10,496 nt of DNA, taken from Gammaproteobacteria bacterium. Its GTDB lineage: Bacteria > Pseudomonadota > Gammaproteobacteria > GRL18. Below, one piece after another: positions 1-7,884 of the stretch. A program made the translations under genes and the position numbers. Within the stretch, counting starts at the first letter, position 1. Every line of letters begins with the position of its first letter. Below the pieces are notes generated by a model. The model ran no database searches. It was not told the origin of the DNA and saw only the letters and a list, made by a program, of their open reading frames with translations. Location of the stretch: the NCBI GenBank assembly GCA_030632625.1, contig DAOVUK010000059.1, positions 1 to 10,496 of the forward strand, read 5' to 3'.

Positions 1-1068
1 CCGGCAACCGTTAAAAGCGGTGATAAATTATTTCTCAATGATGGCCTGATCTCATTGCTGGTGAGAAAAGTTGAAGCTAATGATGTCTACTGCGAGATTC
101 GTTCAGGAGGGGAGTTGCGTTCACGAAAAGGCCTGAACCTGCCGGGTATTGATCTGGGCTTTAGTGCCTTTACCGGACATGACCGGGATTGTCTGGAATT
201 TGCTCTGAAACAGGGAGTGGATGCCGTGAGTCAGTCTTTTGTTGCTAACAAGGAAGACATTCTGGATCTGAAAAAAGCAGCGGCTGAAATGGATTATAAG
301 CCTTTTGTGATTGCCAAAATTGAACGCTCGGGGGCATTAGAAAATCTGGAGAGTATTCTGCAGGTTTCTGACGGTATTATGGTTGCACGGGGTGATCTGG
401 GTGTTGAAATACCTATTTCGTCCATGGCTGTTACCCAAAAACAAATTATGAAAGCAGCAGGTCGGCATTGTAAGCCTGTCATTACAGCCACGCAGATGCT
501 GGAATCAATGACCGAGCATCGAAGACCTACCCGGGCTGAAGCGACTGATGTGGCAAATGCTATTTTGGATGGTACGGATGCAGTGATGTTATCCGGTGAG
601 TCAGCGATGGGACGGTATCCTGTTGATGCAACCAGTATGCTGGTGGAAATAGCCACAGCGACTGAGCCATACCGAAAATCGAATAGAGAGCTGGAACGTC
701 TTGGCAAAAACCAAAAAGTGGAAGAATTAATTGCCCATAATTTACAATTGTCGGTAAAAAATACTCAACCGGAAGCTGTTATTACTCCCACACGTTCCGG
801 CACTATGCCGCGAAATGTGACGCGATATAGTTTACCCGTCTGGATAACCGCATTCAGTGCAGAAGAAAGTACCTGCCAGTCACTGCAGTTTTCTTATGGC
901 GTCTTTGCGATTAAAGTCGAAAAAGACCTGGATGAATGGACTCCCTTTTTACGTGACTGGTTTAGAAAACAGCTGGTGAGTGAAGGTATTGCATTACTGG
1001 CTCAGGGACCATCACCTGAACACCCGTGCAGTAATCATCGACTGGAATTTATTGATTTAGGGCTCTAA
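1..1068 (+). CDS. pyk: Pyruvate kinase, C-terminal three-quarters (5' end outside window)
   Basis: Pyruvate kinase makes pyruvate and ATP from phosphoenolpyruvate and ADP in the cytoplasm, the last step of glycolysis. The frame is open from base 1, which reads into the family segment LNDGLISLLV, so the true start lies upstream; about 120 residues are missing by comparison with the roughly 470-residue E. coli enzyme. Visible active-site segments are AKIERSGALENL (catalytic Lys codon 316-318, Glu 322-324), the metal- and PEP-binding MVARGDLGVEIP (Asp codon 394-396), ITATQMLESM (Thr codon 490-492) and RPTRAEATDVANAILDGTDA, followed by LSGESAMGRYP. The C-terminal regulatory domain is complete but diverged, ending EFIDLGL. 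Family identity is certain. Nothing links it functionally to the nor genes downstream, and a repeat-rich gap separates them. Confidence 0.97.
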   Translation, partial: PATVKSGDKLFLNDGLISLLVRKVEANDVYCEIRSGGELRSRKGLNLPGIDLGFSAFTGHDRDCLEFALKQGVDAVSQSFVANKEDILDLKKAAAEMDYKPFVIAKIERSGALENLESILQVSDGIMVARGDLGVEIPISSMAVTQKQIMKAAGRHCKPVITATQMLESMTEHRRPTRAEATDVANAILDGTDAVMLSGESAMGRYPVDATSMLVEIATATEPYRKSNRELERLGKNQKVEELIAHNLQLSVKNTQPEAVITPTRSGTMPRNVTRYSLPVWITAFSAEESTCQSLQFSYGVFAIKVEKDLDEWTPFLRDWFRKQLVSEGIALLAQGPSPEHPCSNHRLEFIDLGL

Positions 1069-1078
1069 GAGAAAGTTG

Positions 1079-1190
1079 TAAGTTGTAAGTTTTAAGTCAA
1101 AGAAGAATCAAGAGCAGTTTCAATGCTATATGATTGCGTTGATGCGCTTTATTTCTCTTCTCTTGCTTTGACTTACAAACATACAACTTA
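1079..1190. repeat. Imperfect inverted repeat between pyk and norC
   Basis: The left arm at 1079-1102 and the right arm at 1166-1190 are reverse complements apart from one mismatch and one extra base. Shared core words are TAAGTTGTA and AAGTCAAAG. Between them, CAATGC (1121-1126) can pair with GCGTTG (1136-1141), so the whole 112 bases could fold as a long hairpin. The arms are also 7-bp periodic: GTTGTAA twice (1075-1088), then GTTTTAA and GTCAAAG. It could be a small non-autonomous repeat, a bidirectional pyk terminator without a clean T tract, or a by-product of heptamer amplification. The pairing is read directly; the role is unknown. Confidence 0.6.
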
Positions 1191-1246
1191 TTAACTAATA
1201 TTTTTAAATCTGGAAACTAATAACTAATACCCATAGAAGATATGTG

Positions 1247-1262
1247 CTTGATATACATCAAG
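1247..1262 (+). promoter_or_regulatory. FNR/DNR-family binding site upstream of norC
   Basis: CTTGATATACATCAAG is a perfect palindrome containing an exact match (1248-1261) to the TTGAT-N4-ATCAA consensus of the CRP/FNR superfamily (FNR, ANR, DNR, NNR). Its centre at 1254.5 fits a class II activator site: with the centre at -41.5, transcription would start near 1296, and a GATACT -10-like hexamer lies at 1284-1289. The site is 55 bases before the norC start codon. It implies induction of norCB by low oxygen and/or NO. The sequence cannot tell FNR from a DNR/NNR-type NO sensor. Confidence 0.85.
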
Positions 1263-1283
1263 GAGACCAATATAGCTTTAAAG

Positions 1284-1296
1284 GATACTAGCCAGA
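1284..1296 (+). promoter_or_regulatory. Predicted norC -10 element and transcription start
   Basis: GATACT (1284-1289) matches four of six TATAAT positions. It lies where a class II FNR-type promoter centred on 1254.5 needs it, giving a start near 1296 and a short leader of about 20 bases. No good -35 is present, as expected when the activator covers that position. This is inferred from spacing only. Confidence 0.5.
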
Positions 1297-1316
1297 CATA
1301 ATAATAGGAGTAAGCC

Positions 1317-1751
1317 ATGAGTGAAGTGTTCACAAAAACCATGGCCAGAAATATTTTTTACGGAGGAACGACATTCTTCTTCCTGCTACTTCTGGCCCTA
1401 ACCTTCGATACGATGAGCGTTCTTCCCGAACGTGATCATCGAGAAAATATTACCGATCAAGTGATTCTGGGTAAAAAAGTGTGGGAAGACAATAACTGTA
1501 TCGGTTGTCACACATTATTAGGAGAAGGTGCTTATTTTGCGCCTGAGCTGGGTAATGTCTATACGCGCTTTGGTAATAGCACTGATGCGATTAAAGGCTT
1601 TATCATGAGTCGCCCGAAGGATGGTATTCCCGGTCGTCGCAGTATGCCTCAGTTTAACCTGAGTGATGAAGAACTGTCTGCTGTCGCTGAGTTCCTGAAA
1701 TGGACCTCTGAAGTTAATACGGCTAACTGGCCGCCAAATATTCAAGGTTAA
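1317..1751 (+). CDS. norC: Nitric oxide reductase small subunit, membrane cytochrome c (NorC)
   Basis: NorC is the electron-entry subunit of the cytochrome c-type NO reductase. It sits in the cytoplasmic membrane with its heme in the periplasm and passes electrons to the low-spin heme b of NorB. The 144-residue length is normal. A single membrane anchor lies at about 12-30, followed by the periplasmic domain. The heme c motif is CIGCH (Cys61, Cys64, His65), followed by the family stretch TLLGEGAYFAPELGNVY, and Met110 in RRSMPQF is the expected sixth heme ligand. The start is fixed by AGGAG at 1306-1310, six bases before the ATG. norB follows after 13 bases, so the two subunits are co-transcribed, and a perfect FNR/DNR box lies upstream. 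No key residue is missing. Confidence 0.97.
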   Translation: MSEVFTKTMARNIFYGGTTFFFLLLLALTFDTMSVLPERDHRENITDQVILGKKVWEDNNCIGCHTLLGEGAYFAPELGNVYTRFGNSTDAIKGFIMSRPKDGIPGRRSMPQFNLSDEELSAVAEFLKWTSEVNTANWPPNIQG

Positions 1752-1761
1752 GGGGAGCTAG

Positions 1762-3140
<1,379 letters not shown>

Positions 3141-3141
<1 letters not shown>

Positions 3142-3182
3142 ATTAGCATTCAGCGCTCAGTTTTAAGCGTTCAGAAAAACAG
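3141..3182. repeat. 7-bp-periodic degenerate array after norB
   Basis: Starting on the last base of the norB stop codon, the sequence splits into successive heptamers: GATTAGC, ATTCAGC, GCTCAGT, TTTAAGC, GTTCAGA, AAAACAG. The shared core is roughly NTTCAGC. A second array of the same type lies at 3296-3337. The role is unknown. Confidence 0.55.
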
Positions 3183-3220
3183 AGCCGCTTCGGTATGCTG
3201 TTCTGGACCTAAACACTGAG
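3156..3220. repeat. Nested palindrome between norB and its terminator
   Basis: CTCAGTTTTA (3156-3165) pairs with TAAACACTGAG (3210-3220), with one mismatch. Inside it CAGA (3172-3175) pairs with TCTG (3202-3205), AACAG (3178-3182) with CTGTT (3198-3202), and CCG (3185-3187) with CGG (3191-3193); the middle two overlap by one base and compete. It could be a 3' stabilising RNA hairpin for norCB mRNA or a REP-like dispersed element. It overlaps the heptamer array. Confidence 0.45.
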
Positions 3221-3251
3221 TTTTATGTTGTTAGCTTAAGTCGATATAAAG

Positions 3252-3286
3252 AAAAGGGCGGGGTTTAATTACTCTGCCCTTTTTTT
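3252..3286 (+). terminator. Intrinsic terminator of norCB
   Basis: AAAAGGGC (3252-3259) pairs with GCCCTTTT (3276-3283). The stem extends inward through G-T and G-C pairs to a small AT loop. A run of seven T (3280-3286) follows on the + strand. This is the clearest terminator in the window and separates norCB from norE. Confidence 0.88.
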
Positions 3287-3295
3287 ATGTAGCTA

Positions 3296-3337
3296 AATAA
3301 GCGTTCAGCGATTAGCTCTTAACGCTTTATGTGATGT
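3296..3337. repeat. Second 7-bp-periodic degenerate array, upstream of norE
   Basis: Successive heptamers are AATAAGC, GTTCAGC, GATTAGC, TCTTAAC, GCTTTAT and GTGATGT. Two of them, GTTCAGC and GATTAGC, repeat words from the array at 3141-3182 (GATTAGC exactly, GTTCAGA nearly). The two arrays flank the norB terminator. The rest of the 283-base gap up to norE shows only an AT-rich stretch with a possible TATACT -10 (3384-3389). Confidence 0.5.
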
Positions 3338-3424
3338 AAATTGCATAATTACCGGTACATATTTTTTAAAATATTCAACAGCTTATACTCCTAATATAGA
3401 GAATTTAATTTAAAGGCTATTATT

Positions 3425-4012
3425 ATGTCTGAAAGTGTCGCTCAAAGTGCTATTGCAAAAGAACCCTTACCGGGAGACCTGGCCATCTGGTTCGTTATCA
3501 TGGCTGAAATGCTTGTTTTTGGTGTTTTTTTTATCGTGTATGTTTTTGTTCGCAGCAATAATGTTGAGTTGTTTAATGAGTATCAACTGGAATTGCATCG
3601 TATTGGTGGTGTGATCAACACTATTGCTCTGATCACCAGCAGCTATTTTGTCGCAATGGGTGTTTATGCGATACGTAAAGGCGATGTGCAGCGTACCGGA
3701 AATATGCTATTGCTTGCTTTGCTGATGGGTGCAATCTTTGTCGGGGTTAAAATCTGGGAATATTCACATGTTTTTGGTGCAGGCATTCATCTGAGCACCA
3801 ATACTTTTTATACCTTTTATATTTCACTGACCTTTTTTCACTTTATGCATGTTATTTTGGGCATGGTAATACTGGCAGTGATTTATTCTTTTTTAAGAAA
3901 AGGAAAGTACACTGCTGAAGCGCACATGGATATCGAAACGGGCGCTTCCTACTGGCATATGGTTGATCTGCTGTGGGTCGTTCTTTTTCCTCTGGTCTAT
4001 ATTATTCGCTGA
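3425..4012 (+). CDS. norE: NorE-type accessory protein, cytochrome c oxidase subunit III family
   Basis: This is a 195-residue integral membrane protein of the COX3 family in its short five-helix form, as in NorE of Paracoccus and related nor clusters. Helices lie at about 18-42, 60-82, 93-112, 128-155 and 175-194. Family landmarks are LPGDLAIWFVIMAEM, the VKIWEYSH segment (Glu112), TFFHFMHVILGMV and the C-terminal SYWHMVDLLWVVLFPL. NorE is not a subunit of purified NO reductase; in Paracoccus its loss lowers NO reductase activity, so an accessory or stability role is assumed. AAAGG at 3412-3416 is eight bases before the ATG. It lies beyond the norCB terminator and so probably has its own promoter, which I cannot place with certainty. 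Oxidase subunit III from another heme-copper enzyme is the alternative, unlikely beside norF, norQ and norD. Confidence 0.88.
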   Translation: MSESVAQSAIAKEPLPGDLAIWFVIMAEMLVFGVFFIVYVFVRSNNVELFNEYQLELHRIGGVINTIALITSSYFVAMGVYAIRKGDVQRTGNMLLLALLMGAIFVGVKIWEYSHVFGAGIHLSTNTFYTFYISLTFFHFMHVILGMVILAVIYSFLRKGKYTAEAHMDIETGASYWHMVDLLWVVLFPLVYIIR

Positions 4013-4054
4013 TTAGAAAATATACTCATACAGATTGAGTTGCATAAAAAAGAT

Positions 4055-4124
4055 GTTGTTAAGAGTTGTTAAGAGTTGTTAAGAGTTTAAAGATGTTGTA
4101 AAAAGTTGTAAGGAGTTGTTATGT
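4055..4124 (+). repeat. Seven consecutive 10-bp units running into the norF start codon
   Basis: Three identical GTTGTTAAGA units (4055-4084) are followed, in strict 10-bp register, by GTTTAAAGAT, GTTGTAAAAA, GTTGTAAGGA and GTTGTTATGT. The sixth unit supplies most of the norF Shine-Dalgarno sequence and the seventh contains its ATG (4121-4123). The array takes up two-thirds of the norE-norF gap. Copy-number change by strand slippage would alter the leader but not the protein. Confidence 0.85.
4110..4115 (+). promoter_or_regulatory. norF ribosome binding site inside a tandem repeat
   Basis: AAGGAG lies five bases before the norF ATG and spans the junction of repeat units six and seven. Upstream units carry the weaker AAGAG at the same phase, so the array offers several Shine-Dalgarno-like sites 10 bases apart, of which only the last is well spaced from a start codon. 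Confidence 0.75.
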
Positions 4125-4399
4125 CTCAAACTAGATTTTCTTCAAGTACAAAATTAACTATTATATGGGTAATTTTGATTAGCCTGACATTAAGTACAGC
4201 CTATATTGGTTATCTCGAATTATCAGGTTTATATATTGTTGGTTTTTTATTACTGACGGTAACGATCAAAGGGCAATTAATTATTGATCATTATATCGGT
4301 TTGAAAAATGTCAGAGGATTCTGGCGCTTAGCAATGTTAGGTTTCGTGTATGTCATACCAGGGATAATTTTTACAGGCTATTACTTATCTAGTGTATAA
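4121..4399 (+). CDS. norF: NorF-type small membrane protein (prokaryotic cytochrome oxidase subunit IV family)
   Basis: This 92-residue membrane protein has three hydrophobic segments at about 12-30, 34-50 and 68-90. The central KGQLIIDHYIGLKNVRGFWR stretch is the hallmark of the small COX4_pro/NorF family. Its position directly after norE supports norF. The biochemical role is not firmly established; it is regarded as an accessory factor needed with NorE for full NO reductase activity in some denitrifiers. AAGGAG five bases upstream fixes the start. The leader consists of 10-bp tandem units extending into the start codon, unlike any other gene here. Confidence 0.85.
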   Translation: MSQTRFSSSTKLTIIWVILISLTLSTAYIGYLELSGLYIVGFLLLTVTIKGQLIIDHYIGLKNVRGFWRLAMLGFVYVIPGIIFTGYYLSSV

Positions 4400-4496
4400 T
4401 TTATCCGTTATCACGTATTCGTTAGGGGGACTGGTTATAGGCTACCTTATCCTGTATTACAGCTGACATAAATTCCAATAAAGAGATGCAATAATA

Positions 4497-5300
4497 ATGA
4501 CCACTGAAGCACAAACTGCAATCGAAATACCTTTTTATTCTCCTCAGGGAAATGAGGAGTCGCTCTTTGAACATGCTTATAAAAATCAATTACCCATACT
4601 TTTAAAGGGGCCGACAGGCAGTGGTAAAACACGTTTTATTTCCCATATGGCGGCTCGATTAAACATTCCATTACACACGGTTTCCTGTCATGATGATTTG
4701 ACCGCCTCGGATTTAGTTGGACGTTATCTCATTGGTGATGGCCAGACAATCTGGAATGACGGGCCATTAACCCGGGCAGTGCGGGATGGCGGTATCTGTT
4801 ATCTGGATGAAGTCGTTGAAGCTCGTAAAGATACTACTGTGGTAATACATCCTCTTACCGATGATCGTCGTATTTTGCCTATCGATCGAACCGGTGAAAC
4901 ACTGCATGCACCGGATAACTTTATGCTCGTTATTTCTTATAATCCCGGTTATCAGAGTATGATGAAAGGCTTAAAGCCCAGTACCCGACAGCGCTTTATC
5001 TCCATGAGCTTTAATTACCTCAAATCTGCACAGGAACAAGCTGTGGTGGAGAAAGAAACGGGGATTGATGCGCTTATGGCAAAAAAATTAGTCTCCATGG
5101 CTAATGCCTTGCGTCAATTAAAAGATCATGATCTGGAAGAAGGTGCCAGTACACGTTTACTGGTTTATACCGCGCGTTTAATTAAATCCGGTTTTGATCC
5201 GGTTGAAGCATGTCTGGCAGGTTTAATTGAACCACTCAGTGATGAAGACGATGTGGTGAGTGCCCTGATGGAAGTGGTATATGCATCCTTTGGTCGATAG
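4497..5300 (+). CDS. norQ: AAA+ ATPase NorQ (CbbQ/NirQ/NorQ family), NO reductase activation
   Basis: NorQ is a cytoplasmic MoxR-class AAA+ ATPase that acts with the VWA protein NorD to activate NO reductase, probably by insertion of the non-heme iron FeB. At 267 residues it has the normal family length. Motifs seen: Walker A GPTGSGKT (38-45), Walker B ICYLDEV (100-106, Asp104 and Glu105), sensor 1 in LVISYNPGYQ (Asn149), arginine-finger region PSTRQRF (161-167) and sensor 2 in GASTRLLVYTARL (Arg220). The ATG is preceded by AAGAG (4481-4485), eleven bases upstream, which is a little long. norD follows after 36 bases, making a NorQ-NorD pair. CbbQ, the Rubisco activase of the same family, is excluded by context. 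Confidence 0.95.
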   Translation: MTTEAQTAIEIPFYSPQGNEESLFEHAYKNQLPILLKGPTGSGKTRFISHMAARLNIPLHTVSCHDDLTASDLVGRYLIGDGQTIWNDGPLTRAVRDGGICYLDEVVEARKDTTVVIHPLTDDRRILPIDRTGETLHAPDNFMLVISYNPGYQSMMKGLKPSTRQRFISMSFNYLKSAQEQAVVEKETGIDALMAKKLVSMANALRQLKDHDLEEGASTRLLVYTARLIKSGFDPVEACLAGLIEPLSDEDDVVSALMEVVYASFGR

Positions 5301-5336
5301 TTTTTTAATTAATAGTATCAATTAAGAGTATTTAAA

Positions 5337-7232
5337 GTGGAAGAACATGTCGGGCAACTTTGGGATAAACTGATCACTTCAGTCTCTGATCGAAGTTATA
5401 AAGATGCAATGATCACATTAGCTGATATCAACAAGCCATTAGGGATCTTTTTTCGAGCTCTGGGTGGTGATGGTGGTTTGCGAATAGTGGAGTCAGTGGC
5501 AACTCAGCATTATGCGAAGCGCAATTGGAAACACTGTGTTGCCGGCACAGGAAAATATATTGAATTAAGCTGGCAGGATGAAGAGACTCTGCATCTACCT
5601 AAACAGATTAGTGTTTTTCCCGATGCGCAGCTGAATAAAGATTTATACTATTGGCTGGCGGCTATTAATGCCCAGTGTCTGGAAAACCCTTCTGCCGTAC
5701 AGCGTGGTCTGCAAGGGTGGTTTACTTATAGCCAGACTTTGACCCGGGAAGTATTACAACGATTCCCGGGTTTACAGTCACGTTATGATCGTCTGGTGTC
5801 AGCTTATTTACCAACACGCTATATAGACGAAGATTTTAATGAGCAGCAGCAGGCACAGGAAAATGCCATAGCACGGGCCTTGCAAGAACCCGGTAGTATT
5901 AATCAACTGCCAACCTCTCAACATGCACCCAAGTCAGTCATACTCTGGCCTCACCCTAATCCTCCCGAAGTCATTGATATTTCCAGCAAAAAGAAGCAGC
6001 AGCAAAATGAAGAAGATGAGGATGAAGATGAAGGGCAGTCATCATCTAAGTCTAAAAAAAATAAAAAACAAAATAAACGTCGTAATGCCGAACGGGTAGA
6101 TATGCCTGATGATCAGAGTGGTTTTTTTGCTTATCGCTTTGATACTATTTTTGGCTGGAGTGAATTTGTCAATGTTGATCGCATGACGGATGAAGATGAA
6201 GATGCTGATCAGGATAGTGCTGATAAGAATGCCGACGATATGGATTTTCTTTCCGTTGCTCGTGATAGTAAATCCAAAGGCGGTAAGGTTAAATTTGACC
6301 TGGATTTACCTGCAGACTCTGAAGATGAGGTGATTTTTGAAAGTGATGTCATGTTGCCTGAATGGGATTATAAAAAACAGATTTTACAGCCTGATTATTG
6401 TTCGGTTGTTAACTATGTGAATACCGCCAGTGACAAGGGTGAATTGCCTGAGCGACTGCGCCGTACCGCTAAAAAATTACGCCAGCAACTAGAAGCTCTG
6501 ACCACTAAACGGATCTGGCACAGACATCAGAGTGAAGGCAGTGAACTGGATCTGGATGCCTATATTAACTATATGGGTGAACGCTTCAGCGGGCACAAAG
6601 TTGAACAGCCTGATCTGTACCAGCAATTGCGCTCCAGTGAACGGGATTTATCCTGTTTATTATTAGCTGATTTTTCCTTATCGACCGATACCTGGCTGTC
6701 CAATGATGCCCGGATCATTGACGTGATCCGTGATTCACTGTTTCTATTTAGTGAGAGTTTGCGTAATACCGGTGATCAGTTTTCTATTTACGGTTTTTCT
6801 TCACGTAACAGGGGACATATACGCTTCAATACCCTGAAAACCTTTCAGGAAAGCTATAACGGTATGGTCCGTTCACGAATTCAGGCCATCAAGCCGGGCT
6901 TTTATACCCGTATGGGGGCTGCCATACGTTATGCGTCTGCTAAACTTGAGCTGCAGGATACGCAGCAGAGACTATTGTTGATACTCACCGATGGCAAACC
7001 CAATGATCTGGATCGCTATGAAGGCCGTTATGGTATTGAAGATACCCGACGTGCGATCCATGAAGCCAGAGTAAAAGGTTTGCAAACCTTCTGTATCACC
7101 ATTGATGATCAGGGCGGTGAGTACCTGCCGCATATATTTGGCAATAATGGCTTTACTATTATAAGAAAGCCGGAACATCTACCGCAAAAACTACCCATCC
7201 TCTATGCCAATTTAACCACTAATCCAGGCTGA
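5337..7232 (+). CDS. norD: NorD, VWA-domain protein for NO reductase activation
   Basis: NorD is the von Willebrand factor A partner of NorQ. The two are thought to act together on the cytoplasmic side of NorB to complete the FeB centre. The 631 residues match the usual NorD length. The VWA domain fills the C-terminal third, with a complete MIDAS metal site: DFSLS (Asp445, Ser447, Ser449), Thr524 in YTRMG and Asp552 in LTDGKPND. The N-terminal region is mostly helical. A linker at about 215-315 alternates acidic and basic runs (NEEDEDEDEG, then KSKKNKKQNKRR) and is probably disordered. The start is GTG at 5337 with AAGAG (5324-5328) eight bases before it; the next in-frame ATG is codon 25. 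It probably shares a transcript with norQ. Confidence 0.95.
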   Translation: MEEHVGQLWDKLITSVSDRSYKDAMITLADINKPLGIFFRALGGDGGLRIVESVATQHYAKRNWKHCVAGTGKYIELSWQDEETLHLPKQISVFPDAQLNKDLYYWLAAINAQCLENPSAVQRGLQGWFTYSQTLTREVLQRFPGLQSRYDRLVSAYLPTRYIDEDFNEQQQAQENAIARALQEPGSINQLPTSQHAPKSVILWPHPNPPEVIDISSKKKQQQNEEDEDEDEGQSSSKSKKNKKQNKRRNAERVDMPDDQSGFFAYRFDTIFGWSEFVNVDRMTDEDEDADQDSADKNADDMDFLSVARDSKSKGGKVKFDLDLPADSEDEVIFESDVMLPEWDYKKQILQPDYCSVVNYVNTASDKGELPERLRRTAKKLRQQLEALTTKRIWHRHQSEGSELDLDAYINYMGERFSGHKVEQPDLYQQLRSSERDLSCLLLADFSLSTDTWLSNDARIIDVIRDSLFLFSESLRNTGDQFSIYGFSSRNRGHIRFNTLKTFQESYNGMVRSRIQAIKPGFYTRMGAAIRYASAKLELQDTQQRLLLILTDGKPNDLDRYEGRYGIEDTRRAIHEARVKGLQTFCITIDDQGGEYLPHIFGNNGFTIIRKPEHLPQKLPILYANLTTNPG

Positions 7233-7560
7233 ATAACCGCTTCAAAACAGTGCAATGAGTTATAGGAATAGATTAGAAAACAGCGAATTTATCTATCAGG
7301 CTTTTAAAAATACAGTATAGTAATTGTTACTTCAGTAAAGTATTCAATGATAAAGTCTCCGCATCTTTATTAAAGAAGTTTAAAGACGGGTTTTTTATCG
7401 ACATGGATCAAAATCATCGGTTGACTGAAATTCTTGAAAAAAATGAAAGAGGTATCGTCTCTTTGTGTGACGGGGAACGTTCATCATGTATTTTTATGGT
7501 AAAAATAGGCAATGAATATCAGTTATTCTTTATCTTCAACAAGAGACAAAGGTCATTAAT
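7233..7560. other. 328-base gap without a convincing gene
   Basis: No terminator with a T tract is visible after norD. An open stretch from an ATG at 7403 reads with plausible protein composition as far as about 7560 (LTEILEKNERGIVSLCDGE and following). It then runs on in the wrong frame through the next gene and has no good ribosome site. A hairpin AAAGAG/CTCTTT (7446-7451, 7459-7464) lacks a T run. TCGACATGGATCAA at 7398-7411 matches the FNR consensus at eight of ten positions, too weak to call. A promoter for the following small gene presumably lies here but cannot be placed. Confidence 0.4.
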
Positions 7561-7806
7561 ATGTCTGATCGACCCGCTTATAATCTTAATTGTCAGAAAT
7601 GTCAGGTACAGTATAAACTGGATGATGTTGCCTTTGACAAATCCTGTCAAAATAAACACACGTTTTTATTTATATGCCCCGAATGCGGCGATTATAAGGC
7701 CACGGCTATGGCAAATGTGCCGCAGGAACAATGGCAGGAATTTGTGCCTGCGGACCAGTTAGATGATTTATTAAAGAATTATGCAGAAGCAATGAAAAGC
7801 CATTAG
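7561..7806 (+). CDS. Small Cys-rich zinc-ribbon-like protein, function unknown
   Basis: I do not recognise this 81-residue soluble protein. It has two CxxC pairs, CQKC (Cys11, Cys14) and CPEC (Cys39, Cys42), plus Cys29 between them. That layout suits a zinc ribbon or rubredoxin-like knuckle, with a C-terminal acidic helix (PADQLDDLLKNYAEAM). No signal peptide or membrane segment is present, so it should be cytoplasmic. The start is well supported by AAAGG (7548-7552), eight bases before the ATG. It lies on the same strand as norD but 328 bases away, so membership in the nor unit is uncertain. It ends inside an 18-bp tandem duplication that repeats its last codons and stop. Zinc or iron binding is inferred from the cysteine spacing only. 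Confidence 0.75.
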   Translation: MSDRPAYNLNCQKCQVQYKLDDVAFDKSCQNKHTFLFICPECGDYKATAMANVPQEQWQEFVPADQLDDLLKNYAEAMKSH

Positions 7807-7826
7807 CCAATGAAAAGCCATTAGCT
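7791..7826 (+). repeat. 18-bp tandem duplication over a stop codon
   Basis: AATGAAAAGCCATTAGCC (7791-7808) is followed directly by a second copy (7809-7826) differing only in the last base. The first copy contains the final codons and TAG stop of the zinc-ribbon-like gene, and the second lies just downstream. It looks like a recent slippage duplication. Confidence 0.85.
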
Positions 7827-7884
7827 AATAGAACAGTTAAAGATGGCTAGTCTTTCAATAAGATTTCAGGGTTTCTGCACTTCT

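Noticed and set aside
294..707. Long reverse-strand open frame inside pyruvate kinase
   Set aside because: It is a shadow of the strongly conserved pyruvate kinase frame and resembles no protein family.
3365..3378. FNR-like sequence before norE (TTTAAAATATTCAA)
   Set aside because: Seven of ten positions in a very AT-rich stretch is expected by chance.
4452..4462. Palindrome CTGTATTACAG in the norF-norQ gap
   Set aside because: Short, with an odd-base centre and no second copy or adjacent promoter; not enough to call an operator.
7398..7411. Second FNR-like box TCGACATGGATCAA
   Set aside because: One half-site is perfect but the other matches only three of five positions, and it is about 150 bases from the next start codon.
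7403..7762. 119-residue open frame on + overlapping the zinc-ribbon gene
   Set aside because: Its second half overlaps the well-started 81-residue gene in another frame and has poor protein composition; no good ribosome site precedes its ATG. Only its first 50 codons are kept as a possible remnant.
7807..7884. Bidirectional terminator between the convergent genes
   Set aside because: AGCCAT and ATGGCT can pair and AAAGA/TCTTT form a small stem, but the stems are short and no T tract follows on either strand.
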